Assembly (NCBI RefSeq): GCF_036014175.1
Contig: NZ_CP107917.1
Span: 2,542,001-2,606,000 of the forward strand
Direction: 5' to 3'
DNA length: 64,000 nucleotides
From: Streptomyces sp. NBC_00443
GTDB taxonomy: Bacteria; Actinomycetota; Actinomycetes; Streptomycetales; Streptomycetaceae
A program made the position numbers and the translations under genes. Positions within the stretch are counted from its first letter, which is position 1, and every line of letters begins with the position of its first letter. Positions 44,728 through 52,260 of this stretch are shown one piece after another. Under the pieces are notes generated by a model that saw nothing but the letters and a program-made list of their open reading frames with translations, did no database searches and was not told the origin of the DNA.

Positions 44728-44840
44728 GTCGCTCTCCTCCGTGTCCCCCTGGAGGGACCGCAGTGGGGTCGGCGTGGGGTGGCGTGGCTCAGGCTCGATT
44801 TGAGTGCCGATCCTGACAGAGCAGGAAGGGTCCAACAAGT

Positions 44841-44876
44841 GATTCCGTTGTTGCCTTTTGGTTACGCAACGGAATC
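44841..44876. promoter_or_regulatory. Inverted repeat upstream of the polyamine operon
   Basis: Perfect 10-base arms GATTCCGTTG and CAACGGAATC are separated by 16 AT-richer bases, 114 bases upstream of the aldehyde dehydrogenase start and 73 bases before the divergent NADAR gene. The arm plus its extension (ATTCCGTTGTTGCC) resembles ATTCGTTGTTTGCGC, read on the minus strand in front of the AsnC-family gene at 56616. A shared regulator site is inferred. Confidence 0.55.
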
Positions 44877-44948
44877 TGTCGACCAGGTGTCGAGTCGGCC
44901 TTGAAAACCCGGGACGGATTGTCGGTGGTGCGTGCCAGACTCGGCCAC

Positions 44949-45503
44949 ATGGCGAAGATCGATTCTTGGGACGTCCTGATCAGGGAGGTCCGTGCGGGGA
45001 CGAGAGTCAAGTATCTGCACTTCTGGGGACACCGGCCACGACCGAACGGACAGGTGAGCGCGAGTTGCCTGAGCCAGTGGTGGCCGTCGCCGTTCACGGT
45101 GGCCGGCGTGTCGTACGCGACCGCCGAGCACTGGATGATGGCCGAGAAGGCCCGGCTCTTCGGGGACTCGGAGGCTGAACGGCGGGTGCTGGAGGCCGGG
45201 CATCCCTCGCTGGCGAAGAAGGCCGGGCGGCTCGTGCGCGGGTTCGATGACGCGGTGTGGGAGCGGGAGCGGTTCCGGATCGTCGTCGAGGGGTCGGTCC
45301 ACAAGTTCTCGGCGGACGCGGAGCTGCGGGGGTTTTTGCTGGGGACGGGGGATCGGGTGCTGGTGGAGGCCAGTCCGGTGGATCGGGTGTGGGGGATCGG
45401 GCTGGCGGCGGGGGATGACGGGGCGGGGGATCCGCAGCGGTGGCGGGGGCCGAACCTGTTGGGGTTCGCGTTGATGGGGGCGCGGGAGCGGTTGCGGGGG
45501 TAG
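44949..45503 (+). CDS. NADAR/YbiA-family protein
   Basis: A 184-residue soluble protein of the NADAR (YbiA-like) family, whose members act on ADP-ribose or riboflavin-pathway N-glycosides. Diagnostic stretches are LHFWGH, LSQWWPSPF, the ATAEHWMMAEKARLFGD helix and WGIGLAAGD near the end, with the conserved NLLGFALM. The ATG at 44949 has no ribosome-binding site; CAGACT seven bases upstream hints at a leaderless transcript. A longer TTG start at 44901 is possible. It is divergent from the polyamine operon and not obviously linked to it. The dispersed repeat copy 2 follows. Confidence 0.85.
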   Translation: MAKIDSWDVLIREVRAGTRVKYLHFWGHRPRPNGQVSASCLSQWWPSPFTVAGVSYATAEHWMMAEKARLFGDSEAERRVLEAGHPSLAKKAGRLVRGFDDAVWERERFRIVVEGSVHKFSADAELRGFLLGTGDRVLVEASPVDRVWGIGLAAGDDGAGDPQRWRGPNLLGFALMGARERLRG

Positions 45504-45545
45504 GGGTGTTTTTCGCCCCCGCCGCCCCTACCCGTCCCGTACCTG

Positions 45546-45633
45546 GGGGCTGCCGCCCCCAGACCCCCGTCGTCGGCCTGAACGGCCTCGTCCTCAAACG
45601 CCGGACGGGCTGGAATGCCTGGACCGGCGCTGA
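45546..45633. repeat. Dispersed intergenic repeat, copy 2
   Basis: About 88 bases nearly identical to 1593-1679, including gaacggcctcgtcctcaaac and cgggctggaat, in the convergent gap between the NADAR and DUF4190 genes. The 174-base gap holds nothing else recognised. Confidence 0.75.
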
Positions 45634-45677
45634 AAGGCGAAGGCCCCGAATTCAGCCCCGGAACAAAACCCCGCTCC

Positions 45678-46484
45678 CTACACCGTCGAGATCAACACCG
45701 CCAGCATCCCCAACCCCAGCACCAACCCCGCCGCCCCACAGATCATCCCCGCCAGAGCCTGCCCCGGGTTCGTCGCCTCGCCCCGCCGCGCCTTCCCCCG
45801 CCCGATCGAGCCGAAGATCAACGCCAGCACACCCATCACGATGGCCAGCGGCCACAGGCAGAAGATCGCCGCGGAGATGATCCCGAGCACGAGCGCCGCC
45901 GTACCCATCCCATTGCTCGGCATGGCCTGCGCCCCGGGCCACCCGTAGTAACCCCCGGTGCCGGGACCCATGACCGGCGGCGGGTAACCCTGGACAGGCC
46001 CGGGATAGCCGTACGCAACGTGCCCCGGACCGCCGGGCGCGATGGGCGGCGGCGGAACGGGCTCACCGTGGGCGGCGTAGGGAACGGATGCCGTCGGGGG
46101 CGCGAAGGGCCCGCCCGGCGCGAGGGGCGGCACAGGCGACGTGGGCCCCGACCCCGGCGCCGCGAAAGGATTGGCACTCGACTCGCCCGGCGGCGTCGGC
46201 ATGCCAGAGGACGGCATCGACGTCACCGTCCGCTGATCGTGCACGGATGGTGCGTGCCAGGTCAGCGGGTCGTTCGAGGCGACGGTGTAGCCGGGTCCCC
46301 CGGACCCCCCGGGCGCGACCGGCGGCGCCCACGGATCCGGCTCGGCCGATGACGCGTTGCTCCTGGTCTTCTCCAGCGAGGTTCTCGGATCCGTTTCCGA
46401 CGAACCGGACGACGAAGCCGGCCCTCCTGCCGCCGCGCCCCCCGATCCGTCCGCCGCCCCCGGCGTCTGCGCGTCGTCGGACAT
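45678..46484 (-). CDS. DUF4190-type small membrane protein with Pro-rich N-terminus
   Basis: A 268-residue protein. Residues 1-190 are low-complexity, rich in Pro, Gly and Ser with PGGP and APGG blocks and presumably cytoplasmic and disordered. The last 80 residues hold two or three hydrophobic segments (MGTAALVLGIISAAIFCLWP, IVMGVLALIFGSIGRGKARR and a final AGLVLGLGMLAVLI), the DUF4190 pattern. Function unknown. The ATG at 46484 has GGAGGGGG upstream. Divergent from the deaminase gene. The Pro-rich part makes any homology search outside the membrane region unreliable. Confidence 0.8.
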   Translation of the reverse strand: MSDDAQTPGAADGSGGAAAGGPASSSGSSETDPRTSLEKTRSNASSAEPDPWAPPVAPGGSGGPGYTVASNDPLTWHAPSVHDQRTVTSMPSSGMPTPPGESSANPFAAPGSGPTSPVPPLAPGGPFAPPTASVPYAAHGEPVPPPPIAPGGPGHVAYGYPGPVQGYPPPVMGPGTGGYYGWPGAQAMPSNGMGTAALVLGIISAAIFCLWPLAIVMGVLALIFGSIGRGKARRGEATNPGQALAGMICGAAGLVLGLGMLAVLISTV

Positions 46485-46638
46485 GCCCGGCCCCCTCCGT
46501 CGTGTGTGCCGTCATGCTAAGGCCCGGGCATCTCCGGCACGGCCCCGGCATACGATGACCCCGAGTCACCGATCAGCCGATCACCCGCGTCCCGCCGACC
46601 ACACGTCCGGCCGGAGATGCCGTTCCTGGGGAGGAACC

Positions 46639-47700
46639 TTGACCGACAACCTCGTCGATGCCCGCGTCCCGCGCGATCTGCACGCCTTCATCGCCGGACT
46701 GCCCAAGGCCGAACTGCACGTCCATCACGTCGGCTCCGCCTCCCCCCGCATCGTCGCGGAACTCGCCGCCCGCCACCCCGACTCCAAGGTCCCCACCGAC
46801 CCCGAGGCCCTGGTCGACTACTTCACGTTCACGGACTTCGCGCACTTCATCGACGTGTACCTGTCCGTCGTGGATCTGATCCGCACCCCTGAGGACGTAC
46901 GGCTGCTGACGTTCGAGGTGGCCCGCGAGCTGGCCCGCCAGCAGGTGCGGTACGCCGAGCTGACCATCACCCCGTTCTCCTCCACCCGCCGCGGCATCGA
47001 CGAGAGCGGCTTCATGGCGGCGATCGAGGACGCCCGCAAGGCGGCCGAGGCCGAGTTCGGGACCGTGCTGCGCTGGTGCTTCGACATCCCCGGCGAGGCG
47101 GGCCTGGAGTCCGCCGCGGAGACCGTGCGGCTGGCCACCGACGACCGGCTGCGCCCGGAGGGCCTGGTCTCGTTCGGGCTCGGCGGGCCCGAGATCGGCG
47201 TACCCAGGCCGCAGTTCAAGCCGTACTTCGACCAGGCCATCGCCGCCGGTCTGCACTCCGTGCCGCACGCCGGCGAGACCACCGGCCCCGAGACGGTCTG
47301 GGACGCCCTGACGCACCTGCGCGCCGAGCGCATCGGGCACGGCACCAGTTCGGCGCAGGACCCGAAGCTGCTCGCGCACCTCGCCGAGCACCGGATCCCG
47401 CTGGAGGTGTGCCCGACCTCCAACATCGCCACGCGCGCGGTCCGCACGATCGACGAGCATCCGATCAAGCAGTTCACCGAGGCCGGCGTCATCGTCACCA
47501 TCAACTCCGACGACCCGCCCATGTTCGGCACCGACCTCAACAACGAGTACGCGGTCGCCGCACGCCTCCTCGACCTCGACGAGCGGGGCCTGGCCGACCT
47601 CGCCAAGAACGCCGTGGACGTGTCCTTCCTCGACGAGCCCGGCAAGGCGCGGATCAGGGCGGAGATCGACACGTACACCACCGACTGGCTCGCCTCCTGA
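46639..47700 (+). CDS. Probable aminodeoxyfutalosine deaminase (adenosine-deaminase superfamily)
   Basis: A 353-residue metal-dependent deaminase. Zinc-ligand motifs are LHVHHVGSASP (HxH), the HAGETTGPE stretch with His-Gly/Glu of the active site, RIGHGTS, and NSDDPPMFGTDL (metal-binding Asp pair). It would normally be labelled adenosine deaminase. However, an S. avermitilis COG1816 member (Sav2595, as I recall) was shown to deaminate 6-aminodeoxyfutalosine in the futalosine menaquinone pathway, and from memory its chromosomal setting matches this one, so I infer that role. The start is a TTG at 46639 with an excellent GGGGAGGAA site; the longer frame upstream overlaps the divergent gene. Family firm, substrate inferred. 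Confidence 0.78.
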   Translation: MTDNLVDARVPRDLHAFIAGLPKAELHVHHVGSASPRIVAELAARHPDSKVPTDPEALVDYFTFTDFAHFIDVYLSVVDLIRTPEDVRLLTFEVARELARQQVRYAELTITPFSSTRRGIDESGFMAAIEDARKAAEAEFGTVLRWCFDIPGEAGLESAAETVRLATDDRLRPEGLVSFGLGGPEIGVPRPQFKPYFDQAIAAGLHSVPHAGETTGPETVWDALTHLRAERIGHGTSSAQDPKLLAHLAEHRIPLEVCPTSNIATRAVRTIDEHPIKQFTEAGVIVTINSDDPPMFGTDLNNEYAVAARLLDLDERGLADLAKNAVDVSFLDEPGKARIRAEIDTYTTDWLAS

Positions 47701-47765
47701 GCCGGCGGCGCCCTCCACGCCTCGGCTCATCCATGCTGGCCCCCGACCCCGACCGGAATGCCCTC

Positions 47766-48470
47766 ATGCAGAACGTGACCGCCGTGGCCCACCGCGGCGA
47801 CCCCTACCGCGTCCGCGAGAACACGCTCGCCTCGCTGCGCTCCGCGCTCGAACGGGGCGCGGACGCGGTGGAGATCGACGTACGGCTCACCAAGGACGGC
47901 GTGCCGGTGCTGCTGCACGACGACACGCTGAAGCGGCTGTGGGAGCAGGACCGGCCGGTGCTCGCGCTGTCGGCGGCCGAGGTGCGGGGGCTGACGGCGG
48001 GCGGGGTGCCCACGCTTCAGGAGGCGCTGACGGCTTGTGGTGGGAGCCGGGTGATGCTCGACCTGCCGGGCTCGCCCGACGTGCGGGCTGCGCGCCGGGT
48101 CGTGGACGTCGTACGCGAGTGCGGGGCGCAGGACCGCGTGTACTACTGCGCGGGCGCCCCGGCCATGCTGGCCGTGCGGGCCGCAGATCCGGCCGCCGAG
48201 ATCGCCCTGACCTGGACGACGCTGGCCCCGCCGCGCCCCGCCCTGCTGGACGCGGTGCGCCCGCGCTGGCTCAACTACCGCTTCGGCCTGGTCGACCACG
48301 CCCTCGCCGAGCGCGTCCACCGCGGCGGTCACCTGCTGTCCGTCTGGACCCCGGACACCCGGCGCTCCATGCGCCGCCTGCTGGACCTCGGCGCCGACTC
48401 GATCACGACCAACCGCATCGACGTCCTCCTCGGCCTGCTCACCGCCCGGTCCGACGCCGAAAGCCGCTAG
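47766..48470 (+). CDS. Glycerophosphodiester phosphodiesterase
   Basis: A 234-residue GDPD TIM-barrel protein, at the short end of the family. The catalytic block is complete: VAHRGDPYRVRENTLAS with the first His-Arg, VEIDVRLTKDGVPVLLHDD with the metal-binding Glu-Asp and second His, and LSVWTPDT near the C-terminus. It should hydrolyse glycerophosphodiesters to glycerol-3-phosphate plus alcohol. No signal peptide, so cytoplasmic. The ATG at 47766 is preferred (weak GGAA upstream) over one at 47733. It directly follows the deaminase gene and may be co-transcribed; it abuts the convergent sigma-factor gene with no gap. Confidence 0.88.
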   Translation: MQNVTAVAHRGDPYRVRENTLASLRSALERGADAVEIDVRLTKDGVPVLLHDDTLKRLWEQDRPVLALSAAEVRGLTAGGVPTLQEALTACGGSRVMLDLPGSPDVRAARRVVDVVRECGAQDRVYYCAGAPAMLAVRAADPAAEIALTWTTLAPPRPALLDAVRPRWLNYRFGLVDHALAERVHRGGHLLSVWTPDTRRSMRRLLDLGADSITTNRIDVLLGLLTARSDAESR

Positions 48471-50168
48471 CTAGACGCGCGAGCGTTGAGGCACCGTCGC
48501 CGGATCGGCCGGGGTCGCGCGGGTGAGGTACTGCGGTACCGGTGCGGTGTCCTTGCCGTTGTCGCGGACCTGGCCGTAGCGGATCGCGCCCTGGTCGGGG
48601 CCGGTCCGCACGTCCTTCTCGGCCGCGTCCCAGGTCGACGGGAAGACGATGACGCCGTAGTCGGCGCCCCGCTCGTTCTGGTTGAGGGTGACCGAGCCGT
48701 CGACGTAGAAGTACTCGTTCTGCCACATCTGCTGGGTGCCGTCCGGCAGGACCGTGTAGCCGATGTCGGGGCCGCCCATGCCGGTGGTGCCGGGGCCGGT
48801 GGTGTCGTCCATGCGGCGGCCGCCGCCGGAGGCGACGTGGAAGAGCCTGCCCTTCAGACCGGTCCAGGTCGGCATGACCAGCGCGCCCGGCCGTGACTGC
48901 GGGGAGATCTGCCAGCGCACCAGGATGTAGCCCTGCCCGCTGAGCGTCACCTTCTCGCCGCGGTGCTGCATGACGGCCTTCGCGCCCCAGGTGCTGGTGA
49001 TGCCGGACTCCGGACGGTGGGGCAGGGCGGCAGGCTCGGCGTTCGGGTCCGGAGCCTTGTCGACGGCATCGACGACCGTGCCGTACGGCTCGGCCTTCCG
49101 CGACTGTGACGGAGACGGCGAGGGGGAGGACGACGGTGAGTGCGTGGGCGTCGGGGACACGGGCGGGGTGGGCGCCGGCGGACGGGCCGTGCTCGCCGCG
49201 GTGGGGGCGGCCGCGCGCGGCGGGGCCTGCGGGGTCTGGGTGACGACGTACGCGCCGCCCGCGACGAGTGTCGCCCCGGCCGTCACCGCCACGGCGGGCT
49301 GGGTGATCGCGGCCATCACCTTCGCGGACCAGCCGACGGAGGCCGCCGTCGCCGTCGCCGCGACGGCCGTCTTGCCGCCGAAGGCCAGCGACAGCGTGAA
49401 GCCGACCGGGATCGGGACGAGCGCGAGGCCGACGAGGAGGCGTTCCGCGGGGACGACGGCCTCGCGGGTGTCGCCGCAGTAGCCGCAGCCCCTGATGTGC
49501 CTGGCCAGTCGCTTGCGCCAGACGGAGTCAGGGCGTCCGTTCCAGGGGGCGGTCCGTTCGCGCAGGTCGGGGCAGGCGCCGTCGAGTGCGCGGACGATGC
49601 CGCGCGCGGTCTCCAGCCGTTCCTTCACGCGCTGGACGCGCACCGCGGCGTGCTGCCGGCTGATCCCGGCCGCTGCGGCCAGTTCGCGCCGGGTCAGCTC
49701 GCCGGCGACCTCAAGCCACCACAGCGACAGCAACTGCCGGTCCTCGTCGTCCAGCCAGCGCACCGCCTCCGCGACCTCGCGCCGCTGCCCCTCCAACTGG
49801 AGCCGCAGGACCGTGAGTTCGGCGAAATCGGCGGCCTCGTACGCCGCCGACTCGTCGAGCTGGGCGGGCTGTTTGCGCCGCGCCCGGTCCCGGATCTGCC
49901 GCATGGCGATCGCGACGAGCCAGGAGCGGAAGCTGTCCGGGTCCCGCAGCGAGCCGAGGCTGTCGACGGCGCGCAGCATGGTCTCCTGGACGACGTCGTC
50001 GACGTCGGCATGGCCGTTCAGGGCACGCCCGACGACGTTGTAGACCAGCGGCAGCCAGCCCTCCACCAGTTCGTCCAGCGCCTGCCGGTCACCGGCCTGC
50101 GCCGCAGCGACGGTGGAGCGCCACTGCCTGCCGGCTCCCTCGTCCACGTACGTCCTCTCCCGGCTCAT
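48471..50168 (-). CDS. ECF sigma factor fused to zinc-finger, membrane and extracellular module
   Basis: A 565-residue protein whose first 195 residues are an ECF sigma factor: region 2 (LVYNVVGRALNGHADVDDVV onwards) and region 4 helix-turn-helix (TRRELAAAAGISRQHAAVRV). A zinc-binding anti-sigma-like segment follows (LARHIRGCGYCGDT, H-x3-C-x2-C), then hydrophobic stretches (LLVGLALVPIPVGFTLSLAF, and AVAVTAGATLVAGGAYVV), a Pro/Ser/Thr-rich linker (about 315-365), and a roughly 200-residue C-terminal domain of unknown fold, predicted outside the cell. Most ECF factors stop near residue 200. The architecture suggests a membrane-tethered sigma factor carrying its own sensor. Divergent from a secreted serine hydrolase, which could be a target. 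Confidence 0.85.
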   Translation of the reverse strand: MSRERTYVDEGAGRQWRSTVAAAQAGDRQALDELVEGWLPLVYNVVGRALNGHADVDDVVQETMLRAVDSLGSLRDPDSFRSWLVAIAMRQIRDRARRKQPAQLDESAAYEAADFAELTVLRLQLEGQRREVAEAVRWLDDEDRQLLSLWWLEVAGELTRRELAAAAGISRQHAAVRVQRVKERLETARGIVRALDGACPDLRERTAPWNGRPDSVWRKRLARHIRGCGYCGDTREAVVPAERLLVGLALVPIPVGFTLSLAFGGKTAVAATATAASVGWSAKVMAAITQPAVAVTAGATLVAGGAYVVTQTPQAPPRAAAPTAASTARPPAPTPPVSPTPTHSPSSSPSPSPSQSRKAEPYGTVVDAVDKAPDPNAEPAALPHRPESGITSTWGAKAVMQHRGEKVTLSGQGYILVRWQISPQSRPGALVMPTWTGLKGRLFHVASGGGRRMDDTTGPGTTGMGGPDIGYTVLPDGTQQMWQNEYFYVDGSVTLNQNERGADYGVIVFPSTWDAAEKDVRTGPDQGAIRYGQVRDNGKDTAPVPQYLTRATPADPATVPQRSRV

Positions 50169-50284
50169 GCGCTGCCCGTACGCACCTTCTCAGCCCGACC
50201 AGCACTGTCGGCTATATCGGAGATCACATTCCGCCAGTGGAGACGCGGTGAAGGGGTCGGCGATAACACTTTTTCGCCGACCGG

Positions 50285-50328
50285 CGCCCCGTAGGGGCGA
50301 TCCCCCACAACCCCCTTGCTCTGCAAGG
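50285..50328. other. Two adjacent short hairpins in the sigma factor/serine hydrolase intergenic region
   Basis: CGCCCC-GTA-GGGGCG (50285-50299) and CCTTGC-TCT-GCAAGG (50314-50328) are perfect small palindromes in the 276-base divergent gap 50169-50444. They may be operator or leader structures of the serine hydrolase gene. No promoter could be called with confidence. Confidence 0.4.
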
Positions 50329-50444
50329 CATTTGCTCCGGGCTCCCCCAGGGTCGCAGCCCCTCCTCACCGACGATCCGCCGCGGGACCGTACGGCCCGA
50401 CGATGATCACGGACATCCCACCGACCCGACTCCAGGAGCAGCAG

Positions 50445-51608
50445 ATGCCCGTACGCCCGCTTCCCGCCCTCCTCGCCTCCGCGCTCGCGCTGACCCTGGC
50501 CGCCCTGCCGCTTGCCGGGACGGCCTCCGCGCGGCCCACGTCGTCATCGTCCTGTTCCGCGCACGCGATCGAGACGGCCCCGAAGGGCGGTCCCGACGTC
50601 AAGGCCCTGTGCGCCGCGCTCGCCGGGCTGCCCGACAAGGACGCCACGGCCGCGCTGATCCGCGTGGGCGGCAAGGGGAGCTGGCACGGTACGGCCGGCG
50701 TGCGGGACATGAGAACCGGGGCGCCGGCGCTGGAGAACGCCCGCTTCCGCGCCGGTTCCACGACGAAGATCGTGACCTCGGCGGTCACCCTGCAACTCGC
50801 CGCCGAGGGGCGGATCTCCCTCGACGGGACGGTGCAGCAGTATCTGCCCGGCCTGCTCACCGAGGACTTCGCGCCCATCACCGTACGGCAGTTGCTGAAC
50901 TTCACCAGCGGTCTGCAGCCGGGGGCGTCCCTCGGCGAGGACGTCGACGACGGGTACGAGCACCGCTTCGAGACGCTGACCCCCGAGGAGGTGGTGGCCG
51001 CGTCGGTCGCCAAGGGCCCCGACCCCGACCACGCGCCGGGCGAGCACCAGCGGTACGGCAACATCCACTACACCGTGCTGGGCATGCTGATCGAGAAGGT
51101 CACCGGCGACTCGTACGCCCACCAGGCGGCCGTACGGATCTTCCGTCCGCTCGGCATGCGCCACACCTCCTTCCCGGCCGGACCCGACCCCCGCATTCGC
51201 GGCGCGCACAACCGCGGCTACGACTGGATCGACGGCAAGCTGGTCGACGTGACCGAGTGGAACATGTCCGACCGGTTCGCGGCCGGCGACATGATCTCGA
51301 CGACGGCGGACCTGGAACGGCTGCTGTTCGCCCTGTTCCGCGGTCGGGTCGTGCCCGAACCGCAGCTGACGGAGATGTTCAGGGTCCCGGACATCGACGG
51401 GGCCACCATGGGGGCCTCGCTGCAGCGTTTCGAGCTGAACGGCAAGGAGATCTGGGGCAAGACGGGTGCCCGCCCCGGCTATCACACCGTCGTCGCGGCC
51501 ACCCGCAATCTGTCCCGGACGGTCGTCTACTCCGTCAACTCGACCGACGCGAAGGGCGACGGCATGTCCATCGCCCAGCGCTTCGCCTTCCCGGCGTTCA
51601 ACCGCTGA
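50445..51608 (+). CDS. Secreted serine hydrolase (beta-lactamase / D-Ala-D-Ala carboxypeptidase family)
   Basis: A 387-residue protein with a Sec signal peptide (MPVRPLPALLASALALTLAA, AXA-like site near TASA). The penicillin-binding-type catalytic triad is complete: SxxK in GSTTKIV, YxN in RYGNIHY, and the KTG equivalent in IWGKTGARPGY. It belongs to the class C beta-lactamase/esterase/carboxypeptidase family; peptidoglycan carboxypeptidase or esterase activity is equally possible. The ATG at 50445 has CCAGGAGC upstream and removes an unlikely N-terminal extension. Divergent from the fused sigma factor. Its 3' end overlaps the convergent membrane-protein gene by 11 bases. Confidence 0.9.
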   Translation: MPVRPLPALLASALALTLAALPLAGTASARPTSSSSCSAHAIETAPKGGPDVKALCAALAGLPDKDATAALIRVGGKGSWHGTAGVRDMRTGAPALENARFRAGSTTKIVTSAVTLQLAAEGRISLDGTVQQYLPGLLTEDFAPITVRQLLNFTSGLQPGASLGEDVDDGYEHRFETLTPEEVVAASVAKGPDPDHAPGEHQRYGNIHYTVLGMLIEKVTGDSYAHQAAVRIFRPLGMRHTSFPAGPDPRIRGAHNRGYDWIDGKLVDVTEWNMSDRFAAGDMISTTADLERLLFALFRGRVVPEPQLTEMFRVPDIDGATMGASLQRFELNGKEIWGKTGARPGYHTVVAATRNLSRTVVYSVNSTDAKGDGMSIAQRFAFPAFNR

Positions 51609-52134
51609 CGACGGCGGCAGCGGCCGGCGGCGCCGACGCATCCGTCAGCGCCTCCAGCCGCTTGATCCTCTTCCGCACGACGTACAGCGGGATCACCCCG
51701 AAGACGCCGAAAGACATGTCGATCACCGACCACCACAGGGGGATGCCGCGGATCGGCCCGCAGATCAGGGCGAGCGGGATGATCCCCGCGCAGGCGATCA
51801 TCCCGAACTCGACGACCCAGATGTTGCGCACCGGGTCGCGGTAGGGGCCGTAGAAGGCGACGGCGATGACGAGATGGGCGAAGGCGAGCCAGTCCGTGCC
51901 GTAGAGCAGGAAGGGGTAGTCGGCGTCGGCGGTGTCGAGACCACGCCGGACGCGCTCGATCCAGTCCATGAGGCCGGGGAGGTGCTCCGGCACGGACAGG
52001 GCGCGCAACAGGTCCTCGGTCCAGCGCAGTTCGTGGACGAGGGGGAAGGCCGTGGCGCCGCTGAGCACCAGACAGACGACGAAGAGGGCCAGCCAGACGC
52101 GGATGCCCTTGAGCAGGGCGGCTCTGTCGCTCAT
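51598..52134 (-). CDS. Conserved membrane protein, function unknown
   Basis: A 178-residue protein with about four hydrophobic helices (VWLALFVVCLVLSGATAFPL, LAFAHLVIAVAFYGPY, VVEFGMIACAGIIPLALICG, IDMSFGVFGVIPLYVV) separated by a longer loop with acidic residues (RRGLDTADADYPF). I do not recognise a functional motif. The ATG at 52134 is the likely start rather than the frame's first ATG at 52170. It ends inside the serine hydrolase gene's last codons on the opposite strand. Its 5' side faces the broken lipid kinase gene, with a TACGAT-like box between them. Confidence 0.7.
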   Translation of the reverse strand: MSDRAALLKGIRVWLALFVVCLVLSGATAFPLVHELRWTEDLLRALSVPEHLPGLMDWIERVRRGLDTADADYPFLLYGTDWLAFAHLVIAVAFYGPYRDPVRNIWVVEFGMIACAGIIPLALICGPIRGIPLWWSVIDMSFGVFGVIPLYVVRKRIKRLEALTDASAPPAAAAVVSG

Positions 52135-52260
52135 GGGGGCAGCGTACAGCCAGAGGTTGAACACGTTCAAAACGGGTTGCCGCCGCGGTGCCCGAAGCGA
52201 AGGCCGCCATGCGCCCCGCGCAGGCCCGGCCCTACGATGTCCGCCGACGAGGGAGGACGC

